Translations under genes and position numbers: made by a program
Assembly (NCBI RefSeq): GCF_028281565.1
Contig: NZ_JANQJQ010000043.1
Location: 124,001-188,000, forward strand
Direction of reading: 5' to 3'
DNA: 64,000 nucleotides
From: Seonamhaeicola sp.
GTDB lineage: Bacteria > Bacteroidota > Bacteroidia > Flavobacteriales > Flavobacteriaceae
Shown here: positions 25,847 to 34,492 of the stretch, piece after piece
Layout: every line of letters begins with the position of its first letter
How positions within the stretch are numbered: position 1 is the stretch's first letter
Notes under the pieces: model-generated
What the model was told of the DNA's origin: nothing
Databases searched by the model: none
Seen by the model: only the letters and a program-made list of their open reading frames with translations

Positions 25847-26596
25847 ATGAGAAAGAATATCGTTGCAGGAAACTGGAAGATGAATAATGATTTATCGCAA
25901 ACTGAGGCATTACTGGCCGATTTAAAAAATCAAACAAAAACCTCTAATGCAGACGTAATGGTGGCACCTACCTTTACGAATTTATATCATGCATACGAAG
26001 CCTTAAGAACGACAGATATTGAGGTGGCTGCTCAAAACATGCACTTTGCGGAAAATGGTGCTTACACCGGTGAAATTAGCGCAAGCATGTTAAAGAGTGT
26101 AGGGGTGGAAACCGTTATTTTAGGACATAGTGAGCGTAGAGAATATTTTAATGAAACAGATGAATTATTAGCTAAAAAAGTAGATGCTGCTTTAGCAAAT
26201 GATATGACTGTTATTTTCTGCTTTGGTGAGGAGTTAGCGGACAGAAAAGCCGGTAACGAAGAAACTGTGGTTGAAAGTCAAATAAAAAATGCACTGTTTC
26301 ATTTAGAAGCTTCTGCTTTCAAAAACATTATTTTAGCCTATGAGCCGGTTTGGGCCATTGGTACCGGGGAAACTGCAACACCGGAGCAAGCTCAGGATAT
26401 GCATGCGTTTATCAGAAAAACATTGGCCGATAACTATGGTGCGGATGTTGCGGATTCAGTATCTATCCTTTATGGAGGTAGTGTGAAACCTGCAAATGCA
26501 CAAGAGATTTTCTCTAAGCCGGATGTTGATGGAGGTTTAATTGGAGGTGCTTCTTTAAAAGCAGAAGATTTCTTTGCTATTGTTAATGCATTTTAA
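25847..26596 (+). CDS. tpiA: Triosephosphate isomerase
   Basis: A 249-residue TIM that interconverts DHAP and glyceraldehyde-3-phosphate in glycolysis. Active-site residues are visible: NWKMN (Lys12-equivalent), ILGHSERREYF (His), AYEPVWAIGTG (Glu), and the phosphate-binding ILYGGSVKPANA plus GLIGGASL. Length is standard. It is last in the series from DUF1599. In related genomes prmA often follows, whereas here a 5.3-kb block intervenes. Confidence 0.97.
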   Translation: MRKNIVAGNWKMNNDLSQTEALLADLKNQTKTSNADVMVAPTFTNLYHAYEALRTTDIEVAAQNMHFAENGAYTGEISASMLKSVGVETVILGHSERREYFNETDELLAKKVDAALANDMTVIFCFGEELADRKAGNEETVVESQIKNALFHLEASAFKNIILAYEPVWAIGTGETATPEQAQDMHAFIRKTLADNYGADVADSVSILYGGSVKPANAQEIFSKPDVDGGLIGGASLKAEDFFAIVNAF

Positions 26597-26610
26597 TTAA
26601 AGAAATTTAT

Positions 26611-26640
26611 GTCATGCTGAACTAGTTTAAGCATCTCATT
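26611..26640. repeat. GTCATGCTGAACTAGTTTAAGCATC palindromic repeat
   Basis: An imperfect hairpin of the GTCAT-nCTGAA family seen at 16380 and, in GC-richer form, at 2681. It stands directly after tpiA, at the left edge of the block that separates tpiA from prmA. Confidence 0.5.
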
Positions 26641-26657
26641 TAAGAATATAAATTATC

Positions 26658-26692
26658 AAAACGTTCAAATTATTTAATTTGAACGTTTTTTT
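26658..26692 (+). terminator. Terminator after tpiA
   Basis: AAACGTTCAAATTA and TAATTTGAACGTTT pair over 14 bases with a 1-3 base loop, followed by TTTT. It lies 62 bases past the tpiA stop. Confidence 0.85.
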
Positions 26693-26707
26693 GTGAATAG
26701 ACTTCCT

Positions 26708-26757
26708 AAGGGCATTCCCTGATTTTTTATAAATCAGGGAATGCCCTTACTTTTTTT
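26708..26757 (+). terminator. Second, stronger stem-loop (18-bp perfect stem) with T-tract
   Basis: Arms 26708-26725 and 26731-26748 (AAGGGCATTCCCTGATTT and its complement) are perfect over 18 bases with a 5-base loop. ACTTTTTTT follows. It sits 16 bases after the first terminator, so tpiA transcription appears doubly insulated from the next genes. Confidence 0.8.
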
Positions 26758-26813
26758 CTGTTTGTTGATGATACCTTGTACTTGAAAAAATGTGAAACCA
26801 ACAATACATCATT

Positions 26814-27899
26814 ATGAAAAATTCAACTCTCTTTTTTGTTGTGCTATTCAGCATATGTACAACAATACAGGCACAAAATGTTCTTATAGTAGATAATAAC
26901 CAGGGTTCAGGAGCACAATACACCACGCTTCAAACTGCAGTAGATGCTGCCAACCCTGATGATATTATTTATATACAACCATCACCAAACAGTTATGGCG
27001 ATGTTTATATGAAAAAGCCCTTGAAGATCTATGGGATTGGACATAACCCCCAGCTTAATGCCGGGCAATACGCCAGGGTAAGCAGTGTTTTATTCAGAAA
27101 CGCCAACGCATCAGGATCGCAAATATCGGGGCTTTATATTTCAAATATCTATTTAGACGATACCAACTATAGTAATCACGATATTGTCATTACCAACAAT
27201 CGCCTCTATACAGTATATGGGAATAGCCACACCGGAAGAGCTAATAACGTTATTATCTCAGGGAATTTCTTTTATCATAATTCTTCCAGGGCCCTGGATA
27301 ATTATAATTCGCAAAACTGGATCATTTCCAACAACACTTTCTCCAGGCCTAATAGCTATTGGGGTTATGATATTTTTTACAGGCTTAACAGCTCCACTAT
27401 ATTTAATAATAACATCATTTTATCACGACAAGCCGGAGATAGTAATGGGGCCATTACGTTGTTTAATAGTTGTAGTGGTACACAGCTTACAAACAATATT
27501 TTCATATTTACAGGAAACAATGTAGAAAACTTTAACCTTGGCGGGAATAGTGCCCTGAATTTTCAACATAACTTAACTTATAGTTATAACTCCACCCTGG
27601 ATGCTTTATCCGGAACCAATAATATTAATAATACCGATCCGCAATTTGTTGCCTTTAATCCGAATACCTCTTTAAATAGCACGGCTAACGATTATCATAT
27701 TCAGGGTGGTTCACCGGCTGAAGATGCAGGAACAGATGGTAACGATCTTGGAGTGTTTAATGGTGCTTACCCGTTTAGCCTTAGGGGCTACCCAACACAG
27801 TTACCTTACTTAACAGACTTTGTGATTCATAACAATATCATTACAGCAGGAACCCCATTAAACATCAACATAAAAGCTAATGCTAATATCAACAACTAA
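26814..27899 (+). CDS. Secreted right-handed beta-helix protein
   Basis: A 361-residue exported protein: signal peptide (FFVVLFSICTTIQAQ), then YTTLQTAVDAANPDDIIYIQP, the usual beginning of pectate-lyase-like parallel beta-helices. Many short Asn-rich rungs follow (NNRLYTVYGNS, NNIILSRQ, NNIFIFTGNN) to about residue 300. It ends LNINIKANANINN and has no T9SS sorting domain of its own. No catalytic residues can be assigned, so it may be a binding or structural protein. It is 11 bases upstream of, and surely co-transcribed with, the tandem-repeat T9SS protein gene. Confidence 0.78.
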   Translation: MKNSTLFFVVLFSICTTIQAQNVLIVDNNQGSGAQYTTLQTAVDAANPDDIIYIQPSPNSYGDVYMKKPLKIYGIGHNPQLNAGQYARVSSVLFRNANASGSQISGLYISNIYLDDTNYSNHDIVITNNRLYTVYGNSHTGRANNVIISGNFFYHNSSRALDNYNSQNWIISNNTFSRPNSYWGYDIFYRLNSSTIFNNNIILSRQAGDSNGAITLFNSCSGTQLTNNIFIFTGNNVENFNLGGNSALNFQHNLTYSYNSTLDALSGTNNINNTDPQFVAFNPNTSLNSTANDYHIQGGSPAEDAGTDGNDLGVFNGAYPFSLRGYPTQLPYLTDFVIHNNIITAGTPLNINIKANANINN

Positions 27900-27910
27900 T
27901 AAATTTAACA

Positions 27911-29326
27911 ATGAAACGGGCAATAATTTTATTAAGCTGGTTATGTTTTGTTTTTGGACAGGCTCAAATAGCGTCGGGAGAGTATTTTTTCGATACCGAT
28001 CCGGGTGTTGGTAATGGCACAGTATTAGCCGTTTCAGGTAATGTCATAGATCAGGATTTAAACATCCCTACAACGGGGCTTTCAGAAGGGATTCATAAAC
28101 TATATGTAAGATTGATCAATAATGACGGGACCTGGAGTTTATACGATAAGAATGTGTTTTATGTTAGTGCTAATACTGAAAATACAGCCAATATAGCCTC
28201 AGCAGAATATTTTATGGACACCGATCCGGGCGTTGGTAATGGTACTGCTCTGGCAGTTTCGGGTAATGTCATAGATCAGGATTTAAACATTCCTACAACG
28301 GGGCTTTCAGATGGAGTTCACAAGCTATACATCAGGTTAATAAATGATGACGGCAGTTGGAGTCTATATGACAAGAATGTGTTTTATGCCAGTCCGAATA
28401 ATACAAACACGGCCAATATAGCTTCAGCAGAATATTTTATGGATACCGATCCGGGCGTTGGTAACGGCACCGCATTGACGGTTTCGGGCAATGTCATAGA
28501 CCAGGATTTAAATATTCCTACCACCGGACTTTCAGATGGAATTCATAAGCTATACATCAGGTTAATTAATGATGATGGTAGCTGGAGTTTATACGATAAG
28601 AATGTATTCTATGCCAGCCCCAATAATACAAACACGGCCAATATAGCCTCAGCAGAGTATTTTATTGATACCGATCCCGGCGTTGGTGATGGCACCGCAC
28701 TAACCGTTTCGGGTAATGTGATAGACCAGGGGTTTAACATCTCCACTACCGGGTTATCTGATGGGGTTCATAAGCTATACATCAGGTTAATTAATGACAA
28801 CGGTAGCTGGAGTTTATACGATAAGAATGTATTTTATACCAGTCCTGACAATAGTAATACAGCTTTAATTACGGCGGCAGAATATTTCTTTGATATCGAT
28901 CCGGGAATTGGAAATGCCAGCCCCATAGATTTAACCGACGCCACGAACTTTGATTCCGATTTTGACATACAGGTTCCGAATGATTTACCCGATGGAGATC
29001 ATGTGCTTTATATCCGGGTTCTTAATACGGATGGAACCTGGAGTATCTACGCGCAGTCTGAAATATTACCATCCTTGGATACCGATGAGCATAGTTTCAA
29101 CAACACATTTAAATTGTACCCTAATCCCGTTGTTGATGTTTTAAATGTGAATACTAATAAAGAAACGATCAGAGCACTTAAAATTATTGATCTTACCGGA
29201 AAGGTGGTGTACGATCTGAAACCTGAAAACTTCAGGATAGACCTAAGTAGTTTAAACCCGGGAACCTATTTGCTTCAATTAAAGACCGATCTGGGAAGTG
29301 TTTCAAGAAAAATTATTAAACAATAA
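27911..29326 (+). CDS. T9SS cargo protein built of 75-residue tandem repeats
   Basis: A 471-residue secreted protein. After a 19-residue signal peptide come four nearly identical 75-residue units (residues about 20-319), each with EYFxDTDPGVGxGT, NVIDQxxNIxTTGLSDG, HKLYIRLIND and GSWSLYDKNVFY. A fifth, diverged unit follows (EYFFDIDPGIGNAS). Residues about 400-471 are a type A T9SS C-terminal sorting domain (LYPNPVVDVLNV ... PGTYLLQLKTD ... SRKIIKQ). It is thus sent across the outer membrane and probably fixed to the surface. Each unit looks like a beta-sandwich; function unknown. It is partnered with the beta-helix protein upstream. Confidence 0.85.
   Translation: MKRAIILLSWLCFVFGQAQIASGEYFFDTDPGVGNGTVLAVSGNVIDQDLNIPTTGLSEGIHKLYVRLINNDGTWSLYDKNVFYVSANTENTANIASAEYFMDTDPGVGNGTALAVSGNVIDQDLNIPTTGLSDGVHKLYIRLINDDGSWSLYDKNVFYASPNNTNTANIASAEYFMDTDPGVGNGTALTVSGNVIDQDLNIPTTGLSDGIHKLYIRLINDDGSWSLYDKNVFYASPNNTNTANIASAEYFIDTDPGVGDGTALTVSGNVIDQGFNISTTGLSDGVHKLYIRLINDNGSWSLYDKNVFYTSPDNSNTALITAAEYFFDIDPGIGNASPIDLTDATNFDSDFDIQVPNDLPDGDHVLYIRVLNTDGTWSIYAQSEILPSLDTDEHSFNNTFKLYPNPVVDVLNVNTNKETIRALKIIDLTGKVVYDLKPENFRIDLSSLNPGTYLLQLKTDLGSVSRKIIKQ
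27968..28867 (+). repeat. Four tandem 225-bp coding repeats
   Basis: Units at about 27968-28192, 28193-28417, 28418-28642 and 28643-28867 are nearly the same at DNA as well as protein level, with mostly silent differences. A fifth, diverged unit continues to about 29075. This points to recent duplication or ongoing gene conversion. Confidence 0.85.
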
Positions 29327-29368
29327 GTACTTAAAAATCACTAAATTGATATTCTAAAGCATTGAGGT

Positions 29369-31303
29369 TTGAAACTAAGGTTAACATGTTTGTGTCTGTG
29401 TCTAACTATTTGTACTGCTGCACAAAACCGTCAGGTGATTATTGATAGTTTAAAGATTATAACACAAACTACCGGCAACGATTCTATTAAGGCCACGGCT
29501 TATGGTAAGTTAGGCTGGTTAACTATAAACAGGGACGTAGAACGGGCCAAGGCCTATGTAGATTCATCATATGCCCTTTTTCAGAAATTAAATGATCAAA
29601 ATGGTATGGCGGTTAATGATTACAGGTATGGTGTCATTAACCGGGTTTCGGGCAATTATGCTTCTGCGCTGGAGTCGATGGATAAATATTTGACCTATGC
29701 AGAAATTAAAAGCGATTCGTTTAACCTGGCTAATGGCTATTATCAAAAAGGCGTTATATATAGCTTACAGGGCGATTATGAAAGGTCCTTAAAAGAATAT
29801 CATAAAGCACTTAATATCTATGAAGCCCAGAACAATGCCACAGGGATCGGTTTTACACTCAACAGTCTGGGCATAGTTTATAAGAATCTTAAGAAGTATC
29901 CCGAAGCCATTGAAAGTTATCAGAGAGCGGTAAAGATACACGAGAAAAATGAAGACCTTAACAATTTGGCCAATGTGTATAATAGTATAGGAGCCGTATA
30001 TGCTGAACAAAATAAAAGCGATCTGGCCCTTGAGTACTATAATAAAACTTTAGCAATTGATATTGAAATTCAAAACAATTGGGGTACGGCTAAAGTCAGC
30101 AAGAATATAGCACTCATTCACATTGATAAAAAGAAGTATAACGAGGCCTTAAAGTTCCTTAATAATGCCTTAGAGATACAGAAGCAACATAATTATTCCT
30201 CGGAAATAGCGGAAACTTTAGCCCAGTTAAGCAAAGCCTATATGGAATTGGGCGATCTGGATCAAAGTGAATCACTTATTAAACAAGTGTCTCAACATAA
30301 AATACCTTCTAAGAAGGTACATCAGGATGTGCATTTACAGGCATTCAGTTTGTACGATAAACTCGGTAATACCAGGCAGGCCTTATATCATCATAAAAAA
30401 TATACCGTATATAAAGATAGTATTTTTAATGAGAATAATATTAAGAACATCAATACACTTCAGGTGCAATATGAAACCGAAAAAAAAGATAAGGCCCTCT
30501 TACAGCAACAGCTGCAGATTGAACAGAATGAAAATGCTTTACGGAAGAAAAAAACACAATATAATTATATGACCGGGATCGCCATCTTTTTTCTTTTGAG
30601 TGTCTTATTAACCTGGTTGATATACCGGCAACGGCAAAAACGAAAAGACCAGGAGATATTAACGCTTAAAAGAGAGCACCAGATAAAAACTCTGGAAACC
30701 TTAATTGAAGGGGAGGAGAAGGAACGGTTACGCATTGCCAAGGAACTTCATGATGGCGTAAATGGTGATCTTTCAGCCATTAAATTTAAGTTAGTGTCTC
30801 TACAGGAAATGAATAACAGAGTAATTAATGAGGCTGTAGAGATGATAGATAAATCATGTCAGCAGGTACGTGCCATTTCACATAATCTTATTCCGCCTTC
30901 GTTAGAGAGTTTTAGCCTGGTAGAGGCTATAGACATGTTTTGCCAGAACATAAACAATAGTTACGATATCAAAGTAGATTTTCATTTTATTGGAAATAGT
31001 ATTAATTTAAGAAAAAAAGAAGAAGTCAATATTTTTAGAATCATCCAGGAATTGGTCTCCAATAGTATCAAACATGCTGAAGCCTCTGAGATCAATGTGC
31101 AAATGAGTCATAGGGAGCAAAGTATTTTTATTATTGTTGAAGATGATGGAAAAGGATTTGATTTTAACAATGTTAAGTCTGAAGGCATTGGCTTAATGAA
31201 TTTAAGATCCAGGGTGGAGTTTTTACAGGCCGAAATGGATGTGATCTCTAACGATAAAGGGACCTCATTTACCATTGAAATTGATACGCAGAAATTAGAA
31301 TGA
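29369..31303 (+). CDS. TPR sensor histidine kinase (NarL/LuxR-type partner)
   Basis: A 644-residue sensor kinase common in Bacteroidota. The parts are a signal peptide (LCLCLTICTAAQ), a periplasmic tetratricopeptide array (about residues 30-370; IGFTLNSLGIVYKNLKKYPEA is typical), a coiled coil (about 375-400), one transmembrane helix (MTGIAIFFLLSVLLTWLIY), a HisKA_3 domain with the phosphorylated His in RIAKELHDGVNG (near residue 458), and a HATPase_c domain with DDGKGFDF and GIGLMNLRSRV. The start is TTG at 29369. It overlaps the response regulator by 4 bases and follows the two secreted-protein genes, which may be its targets. Confidence 0.9.
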   Translation: MKLRLTCLCLCLTICTAAQNRQVIIDSLKIITQTTGNDSIKATAYGKLGWLTINRDVERAKAYVDSSYALFQKLNDQNGMAVNDYRYGVINRVSGNYASALESMDKYLTYAEIKSDSFNLANGYYQKGVIYSLQGDYERSLKEYHKALNIYEAQNNATGIGFTLNSLGIVYKNLKKYPEAIESYQRAVKIHEKNEDLNNLANVYNSIGAVYAEQNKSDLALEYYNKTLAIDIEIQNNWGTAKVSKNIALIHIDKKKYNEALKFLNNALEIQKQHNYSSEIAETLAQLSKAYMELGDLDQSESLIKQVSQHKIPSKKVHQDVHLQAFSLYDKLGNTRQALYHHKKYTVYKDSIFNENNIKNINTLQVQYETEKKDKALLQQQLQIEQNENALRKKKTQYNYMTGIAIFFLLSVLLTWLIYRQRQKRKDQEILTLKREHQIKTLETLIEGEEKERLRIAKELHDGVNGDLSAIKFKLVSLQEMNNRVINEAVEMIDKSCQQVRAISHNLIPPSLESFSLVEAIDMFCQNINNSYDIKVDFHFIGNSINLRKKEEVNIFRIIQELVSNSIKHAEASEINVQMSHREQSIFIIVEDDGKGFDFNNVKSEGIGLMNLRSRVEFLQAEMDVISNDKGTSFTIEIDTQKLE

Positions 31304-31935
31304 CAACCAGAATAGCCATAACGGACGACCATGAAATGGTATTAAAAGGTCTGGAAACCATGCTTTCCGACACTGGAGAAGTCGTAGTTATAGCAACTTA
31401 TAACAATGCGGAAGCTACTTTAAAGGGGTTTGCAAAGGAAGTTCCGGATGTGCTGTTGCTGGATATTAACTTACCCGATATCAATGGCATAGATTTAAGT
31501 AAACAGCTCCTGAAAAAATATCCTGATCTAAAGATCATCGCCCTCACCAATTTTGAAGATGTATCGTTTGTAAAACGTATGCTTAAACAGGGTGTACATG
31601 GATATTTGCTAAAGAACACAGATAAAATGGAGCTGATAGAAGCTCTAAAAACTGTGCTTTCGGGTGAGTTGTATTTACAAAAGGATATCCAGAGGAAATT
31701 GTTAAGTCAAACAAACAGAACGCCGTCAAATTCCGGGTTAATTACTAAACTAACAAGAAGGGAGCATGAAGTTCTTGTAGCTATTTCAGAGGAATTAACC
31801 ACCCAGGAGATCTCTGAAAAACTATTTATAAGTCCTAAAACCGTTGAAACCCATCGTATGAATATTATGAGCAAACTGGGAGCAAAAAATAGCGTGGGGA
31901 TTATAAAAATAGCCATAGAGAAGGAGCTGTTGTAG
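31300..31935 (+). CDS. LuxR/NarL-family response regulator
   Basis: A 211-residue two-component regulator: receiver domain with acidic pocket ITDDHEMV, phospho-Asp in VLLLDINLPD (about residue 53), the Thr/Lys positions in ALTNFEDV and YLLKNTD, then a LuxR-type HTH (LTRREHEVLVAISEELTTQEI ... SPKTVETHRMNIMSKLG). The ATG overlaps the kinase stop (ATGA), so the two are translationally coupled. This gene marks the right edge of the block inserted between tpiA and prmA. Confidence 0.94.
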   Translation: MTTRIAITDDHEMVLKGLETMLSDTGEVVVIATYNNAEATLKGFAKEVPDVLLLDINLPDINGIDLSKQLLKKYPDLKIIALTNFEDVSFVKRMLKQGVHGYLLKNTDKMELIEALKTVLSGELYLQKDIQRKLLSQTNRTPSNSGLITKLTRREHEVLVAISEELTTQEISEKLFISPKTVETHRMNIMSKLGAKNSVGIIKIAIEKELL

Positions 31936-31944
31936 ATTTACTGC

Positions 31945-31952
31945 TATCTTTG
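31945..31952 (+). promoter_or_regulatory. -7 promoter element (TATCTTTG) of prmA
   Basis: A full TAnnTTTG match 21 bases upstream of the prmA ATG, so prmA-lactonase(-clpS) probably has its own promoter independent of the preceding two-component genes. Confidence 0.5.
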
Positions 31953-31972
31953 AGGTCGAAATAAAATCGACT

Positions 31973-32806
31973 ATGTCAAATAGCATCTATATAGGTTACG
32001 AGTTTAAGGTAAAACCTTTACAACCGGCAGTTGAAATATTAATTGCGGAATTAGGATATGCCGGATTTGAAAGTTTTGTTGAAAACGAAGCAGGTGTTAC
32101 CGCTTATATTCAAAAAGACGATTGGCATGACAGTGTTTTAGATGCCATTCACATTTTAAACTCCGGTGAATTTGAGATCACTTATACCTTTTCAGAAATA
32201 GAACAAACCAATTGGAATGCCGAATGGGAGAAGAACTTCAATCCCATCGTGGTGGACAATATTTGCGCTGTAAGAGCGCCTTTTCACGATAAGTTTGACA
32301 CCAGGTATGACATCATTATAGAACCCAAAATGAGCTTTGGTACAGGGCATCATGAAACCACACATATGATGATCCAGCATCTTTTAAAAGCGGATTTAGA
32401 AGGTAAATCGGTTTTGGATATGGGCTGTGGAACTGGTGTTTTAGCTATTTTAACAGAGTTAAAAGGGGCCATACCCATTGAGGCTATCGATATTGACAAT
32501 TGGTGTTATTTGAACAGTTTAGAAAATGTGGAGCGTAATAATTGTAAGCATATTTCAGTTTTTGAAGGGGATGCTTCACTATTGAGAGGTAGATTGTATG
32601 ATGTCATCATTGCGAATATCAACCGGAATATTTTGCTTCAGGATATGCAAACCTATACGACTTGTTTAAATAAAGACGGTGTGTTATTTTTAAGCGGATT
32701 TTATAACAGCGACATACCAACGATTGATGCCGAGGTTTCTAAATACGGACTTAAAATTCAGGAAACTCTTGAACGCAATAATTGGGTAGCCTTAAAATAT
32801 CAATAA
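31973..32806 (+). CDS. prmA: Ribosomal protein L11 methyltransferase
   Basis: A 277-residue PrmA that trimethylates ribosomal protein L11 using S-adenosylmethionine. The N-terminal L11-binding domain includes NWNAEWEKNFNPI. The catalytic domain begins MSFGTGHHETTHMM and carries motif I VLDMGCGTGVLAIL, the acidic DID loop and the motif IV IIANINRNIL. Length is typical for Bacteroidota. It is followed after 3 bases by the lactonase gene. Confidence 0.95.
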   Translation: MSNSIYIGYEFKVKPLQPAVEILIAELGYAGFESFVENEAGVTAYIQKDDWHDSVLDAIHILNSGEFEITYTFSEIEQTNWNAEWEKNFNPIVVDNICAVRAPFHDKFDTRYDIIIEPKMSFGTGHHETTHMMIQHLLKADLEGKSVLDMGCGTGVLAILTELKGAIPIEAIDIDNWCYLNSLENVERNNCKHISVFEGDASLLRGRLYDVIIANINRNILLQDMQTYTTCLNKDGVLFLSGFYNSDIPTIDAEVSKYGLKIQETLERNNWVALKYQ

Positions 32807-32809
32807 CAC

Positions 32810-33850
32810 ATGATTTTATATACGGGTTCTTATACTAATGAAGTGCTTCCCGGACTGGAAGGTTTTGGTGAAGGCATTTCAGCTTTCAATTTTGATGAAG
32901 AAACGGGTGAGTTAAAGCGTTTGCAGGTTGAAGAAGATATAAATACAGCGTATTTAGCCATATCAAAAGACGGGCAGTATTTATATAGTTTCCAGGAAGT
33001 CATGCCGGAAAAGCATCCGCATGTTTTGGCCTATAAGATCCATGATGATAAAAGCTTAACGCTTATTAATAAACAGCCTATTTTGGGAGGCTTGCCTTGT
33101 CACATCAACTTTGTTGATGATAAAACACTGGTTGTTGCTTGTTATTGGACAGGGAATGTGCATGTATATCCAATTAATGAGGATGGTTCAATAGATCCAC
33201 ATTCGCAAATATTACAACATGAAGGAAGTAGCGTGAATAAAGACCGTCAGGAAGCGGCGCATACGCATATGGTGTATAAGCATGACGATCAGGTTTTTGT
33301 GCCGGATTTAGGGATTGATAAAATTGTGGTTTACGATATTGATAACAGTAGATTAACCGAAGCTTACCGAATTGATACGCCATTAGGCGGAGGACCAAGA
33401 CATTTAGATATACATCCTAACGGGAACTATGGATTTTTAATGAATGAACTTACGGGGGATGTTTCCATCTTAAAATTGAATAATGGAAGATTCGAAGTCA
33501 TTAAAAACATGAATTCTCTACCTGAAAGTTATAAAGGGATACCCTCTAGTTCAGCAATAAAACTATCTAAAGACGGCAAGTATCTATACTGTTCCAACCG
33601 CGGGAGTGAAACCATTACCATTTTCAAATTTAATGAAGACGCAGAAGTGTTAGAGTTAATTGGCTATCAGGATGTGTTTGGAAAAACCCCCAGAGATTTT
33701 GCTATATCACCCTGCGGTAATTGGTTATTAGTGGCAAACCAGGATTCATTTACCATTGAGGTTTTTAAGATAGATCATGTTACCGGATTGTTAAATAAAG
33801 TATCTTCTAACGCAGAATCTAAATCTATTTCGTGCTTAAGGTGGTTATAA
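32810..33850 (+). CDS. Lactonase-family beta-propeller (6-phosphogluconolactonase-like)
   Basis: A 346-residue seven-bladed propeller of the Pgl/YbhE lactonase family, which hydrolyses 6-phosphogluconolactone in the oxidative pentose phosphate pathway or acts on related lactones. Recurring blade motifs include LAISKDGQYLYSF, GGGPRHLDIHPNGNYGF, IKLSKDGKYLYCSNRG and TPRDFAISPCGNWLLVANQD. No signal peptide is present, so it is cytoplasmic. The exact substrate is inferred. It is tightly linked to prmA. Confidence 0.86.
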   Translation: MILYTGSYTNEVLPGLEGFGEGISAFNFDEETGELKRLQVEEDINTAYLAISKDGQYLYSFQEVMPEKHPHVLAYKIHDDKSLTLINKQPILGGLPCHINFVDDKTLVVACYWTGNVHVYPINEDGSIDPHSQILQHEGSSVNKDRQEAAHTHMVYKHDDQVFVPDLGIDKIVVYDIDNSRLTEAYRIDTPLGGGPRHLDIHPNGNYGFLMNELTGDVSILKLNNGRFEVIKNMNSLPESYKGIPSSSAIKLSKDGKYLYCSNRGSETITIFKFNEDAEVLELIGYQDVFGKTPRDFAISPCGNWLLVANQDSFTIEVFKIDHVTGLLNKVSSNAESKSISCLRWL

Positions 33851-33880
33851 AATAAATTTTTATTACTTTGGCAGTAAGCT

Positions 33881-34159
33881 ATGATGAATACCAGAGAAAA
33901 AATACAAGAGGAATTTGATGTCTTAGAACAAGAAGCACATCTTAACGAAATTGTGTTATATAATGATGATGTCAATACATTCGACCACGTTATAGAAACA
34001 CTGATCCACGCCTGTGATCATACGCCGGAACAAGCCGAACAATGTTCCATTATTGTACATTACAAAGGGAAGTGTACGGTTAAAACCGGAGAATATGATG
34101 ACTTAGAGCCTCGTTGTACCATGTTATTGGATGCGGGCTTAAGTGCCGAGATTGTCTAG
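33881..34159 (+). CDS. clpS: ATP-dependent Clp protease adaptor ClpS
   Basis: A 92-residue ClpS, the N-recognin that hands N-degron substrates to ClpAP. The peptide-binding core is NEIVLYNDDVNTFDHVIETL, followed by ACDHTPEQAEQCSIIVHYKGKC and the C-terminal MLLDAGLSAEIV. Length and start are normal. A TTACTTTG sequence 15 bases upstream resembles, but does not fully match, a -7 element. It is convergent with the metal-binding gene, with 1 base between stops. Confidence 0.95.
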   Translation: MMNTREKIQEEFDVLEQEAHLNEIVLYNDDVNTFDHVIETLIHACDHTPEQAEQCSIIVHYKGKCTVKTGEYDDLEPRCTMLLDAGLSAEIV

Positions 34160-34160
34160 A

Positions 34161-34430
34161 CTATTTGTTCATTCTTCCAATAGCGCAACTCACAAAAGAT
34201 TTGGCTTTTGTAGTAAAGGCGTTTTTGTTCCCAACTTCCGGGTATCCCAGTTTTGCAAGTAGGTTTTTAACGGTATTTAAAGTGTCTCCATCTTTATATG
34301 AGAAAGTCACGGTATCCTCTTCATTGTTAACCTTTACGTCATCAACAAATTCCAATTCAGATAATCTGGTAGTGATTGTATTGGCACATCCGCCACATTT
34401 TAAGTTTTGTATTTCCAGGGTTGCTTTCAT
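34161..34430 (-). CDS. Heavy-metal-associated (HMA) domain protein
   Basis: An 89-residue HMA/CopZ-like protein. The metal-binding loop LKCGGCANTI (CxxC) sits at residues 12-15, in the first loop of the ferredoxin-like fold. Residues 70-89 form a tail with an extra Cys (TKAKSFVSCAIGRMNK). It could be a copper chaperone, but no transporter or copper-responsive regulator is adjacent, so the role is open. Confidence 0.85.
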   Translation of the reverse strand: MKATLEIQNLKCGGCANTITTRLSELEFVDDVKVNNEEDTVTFSYKDGDTLNTVKNLLAKLGYPEVGNKNAFTTKAKSFVSCAIGRMNK

Positions 34431-34492
34431 AACAAGGCATTTTATGCAAAATTACCGTAAATGTCCCTGTTTTAAGATGATAAATGTTAGCT

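Noticed and set aside
26814-27899. Pectate lyase
   Set aside because: A beta-helix is likely, but no catalytic Lys/Arg/Asp set can be identified and the gene is not in a pectin-type cluster.
27968-28867. CRISPR-like or mobile repeat
   Set aside because: The 225-bp units are in-frame coding repeats of a secreted protein.
34161-34430. Copper operon
   Set aside because: Only a single HMA protein is present; no P-type ATPase, CsoR or CueR gene is adjacent.
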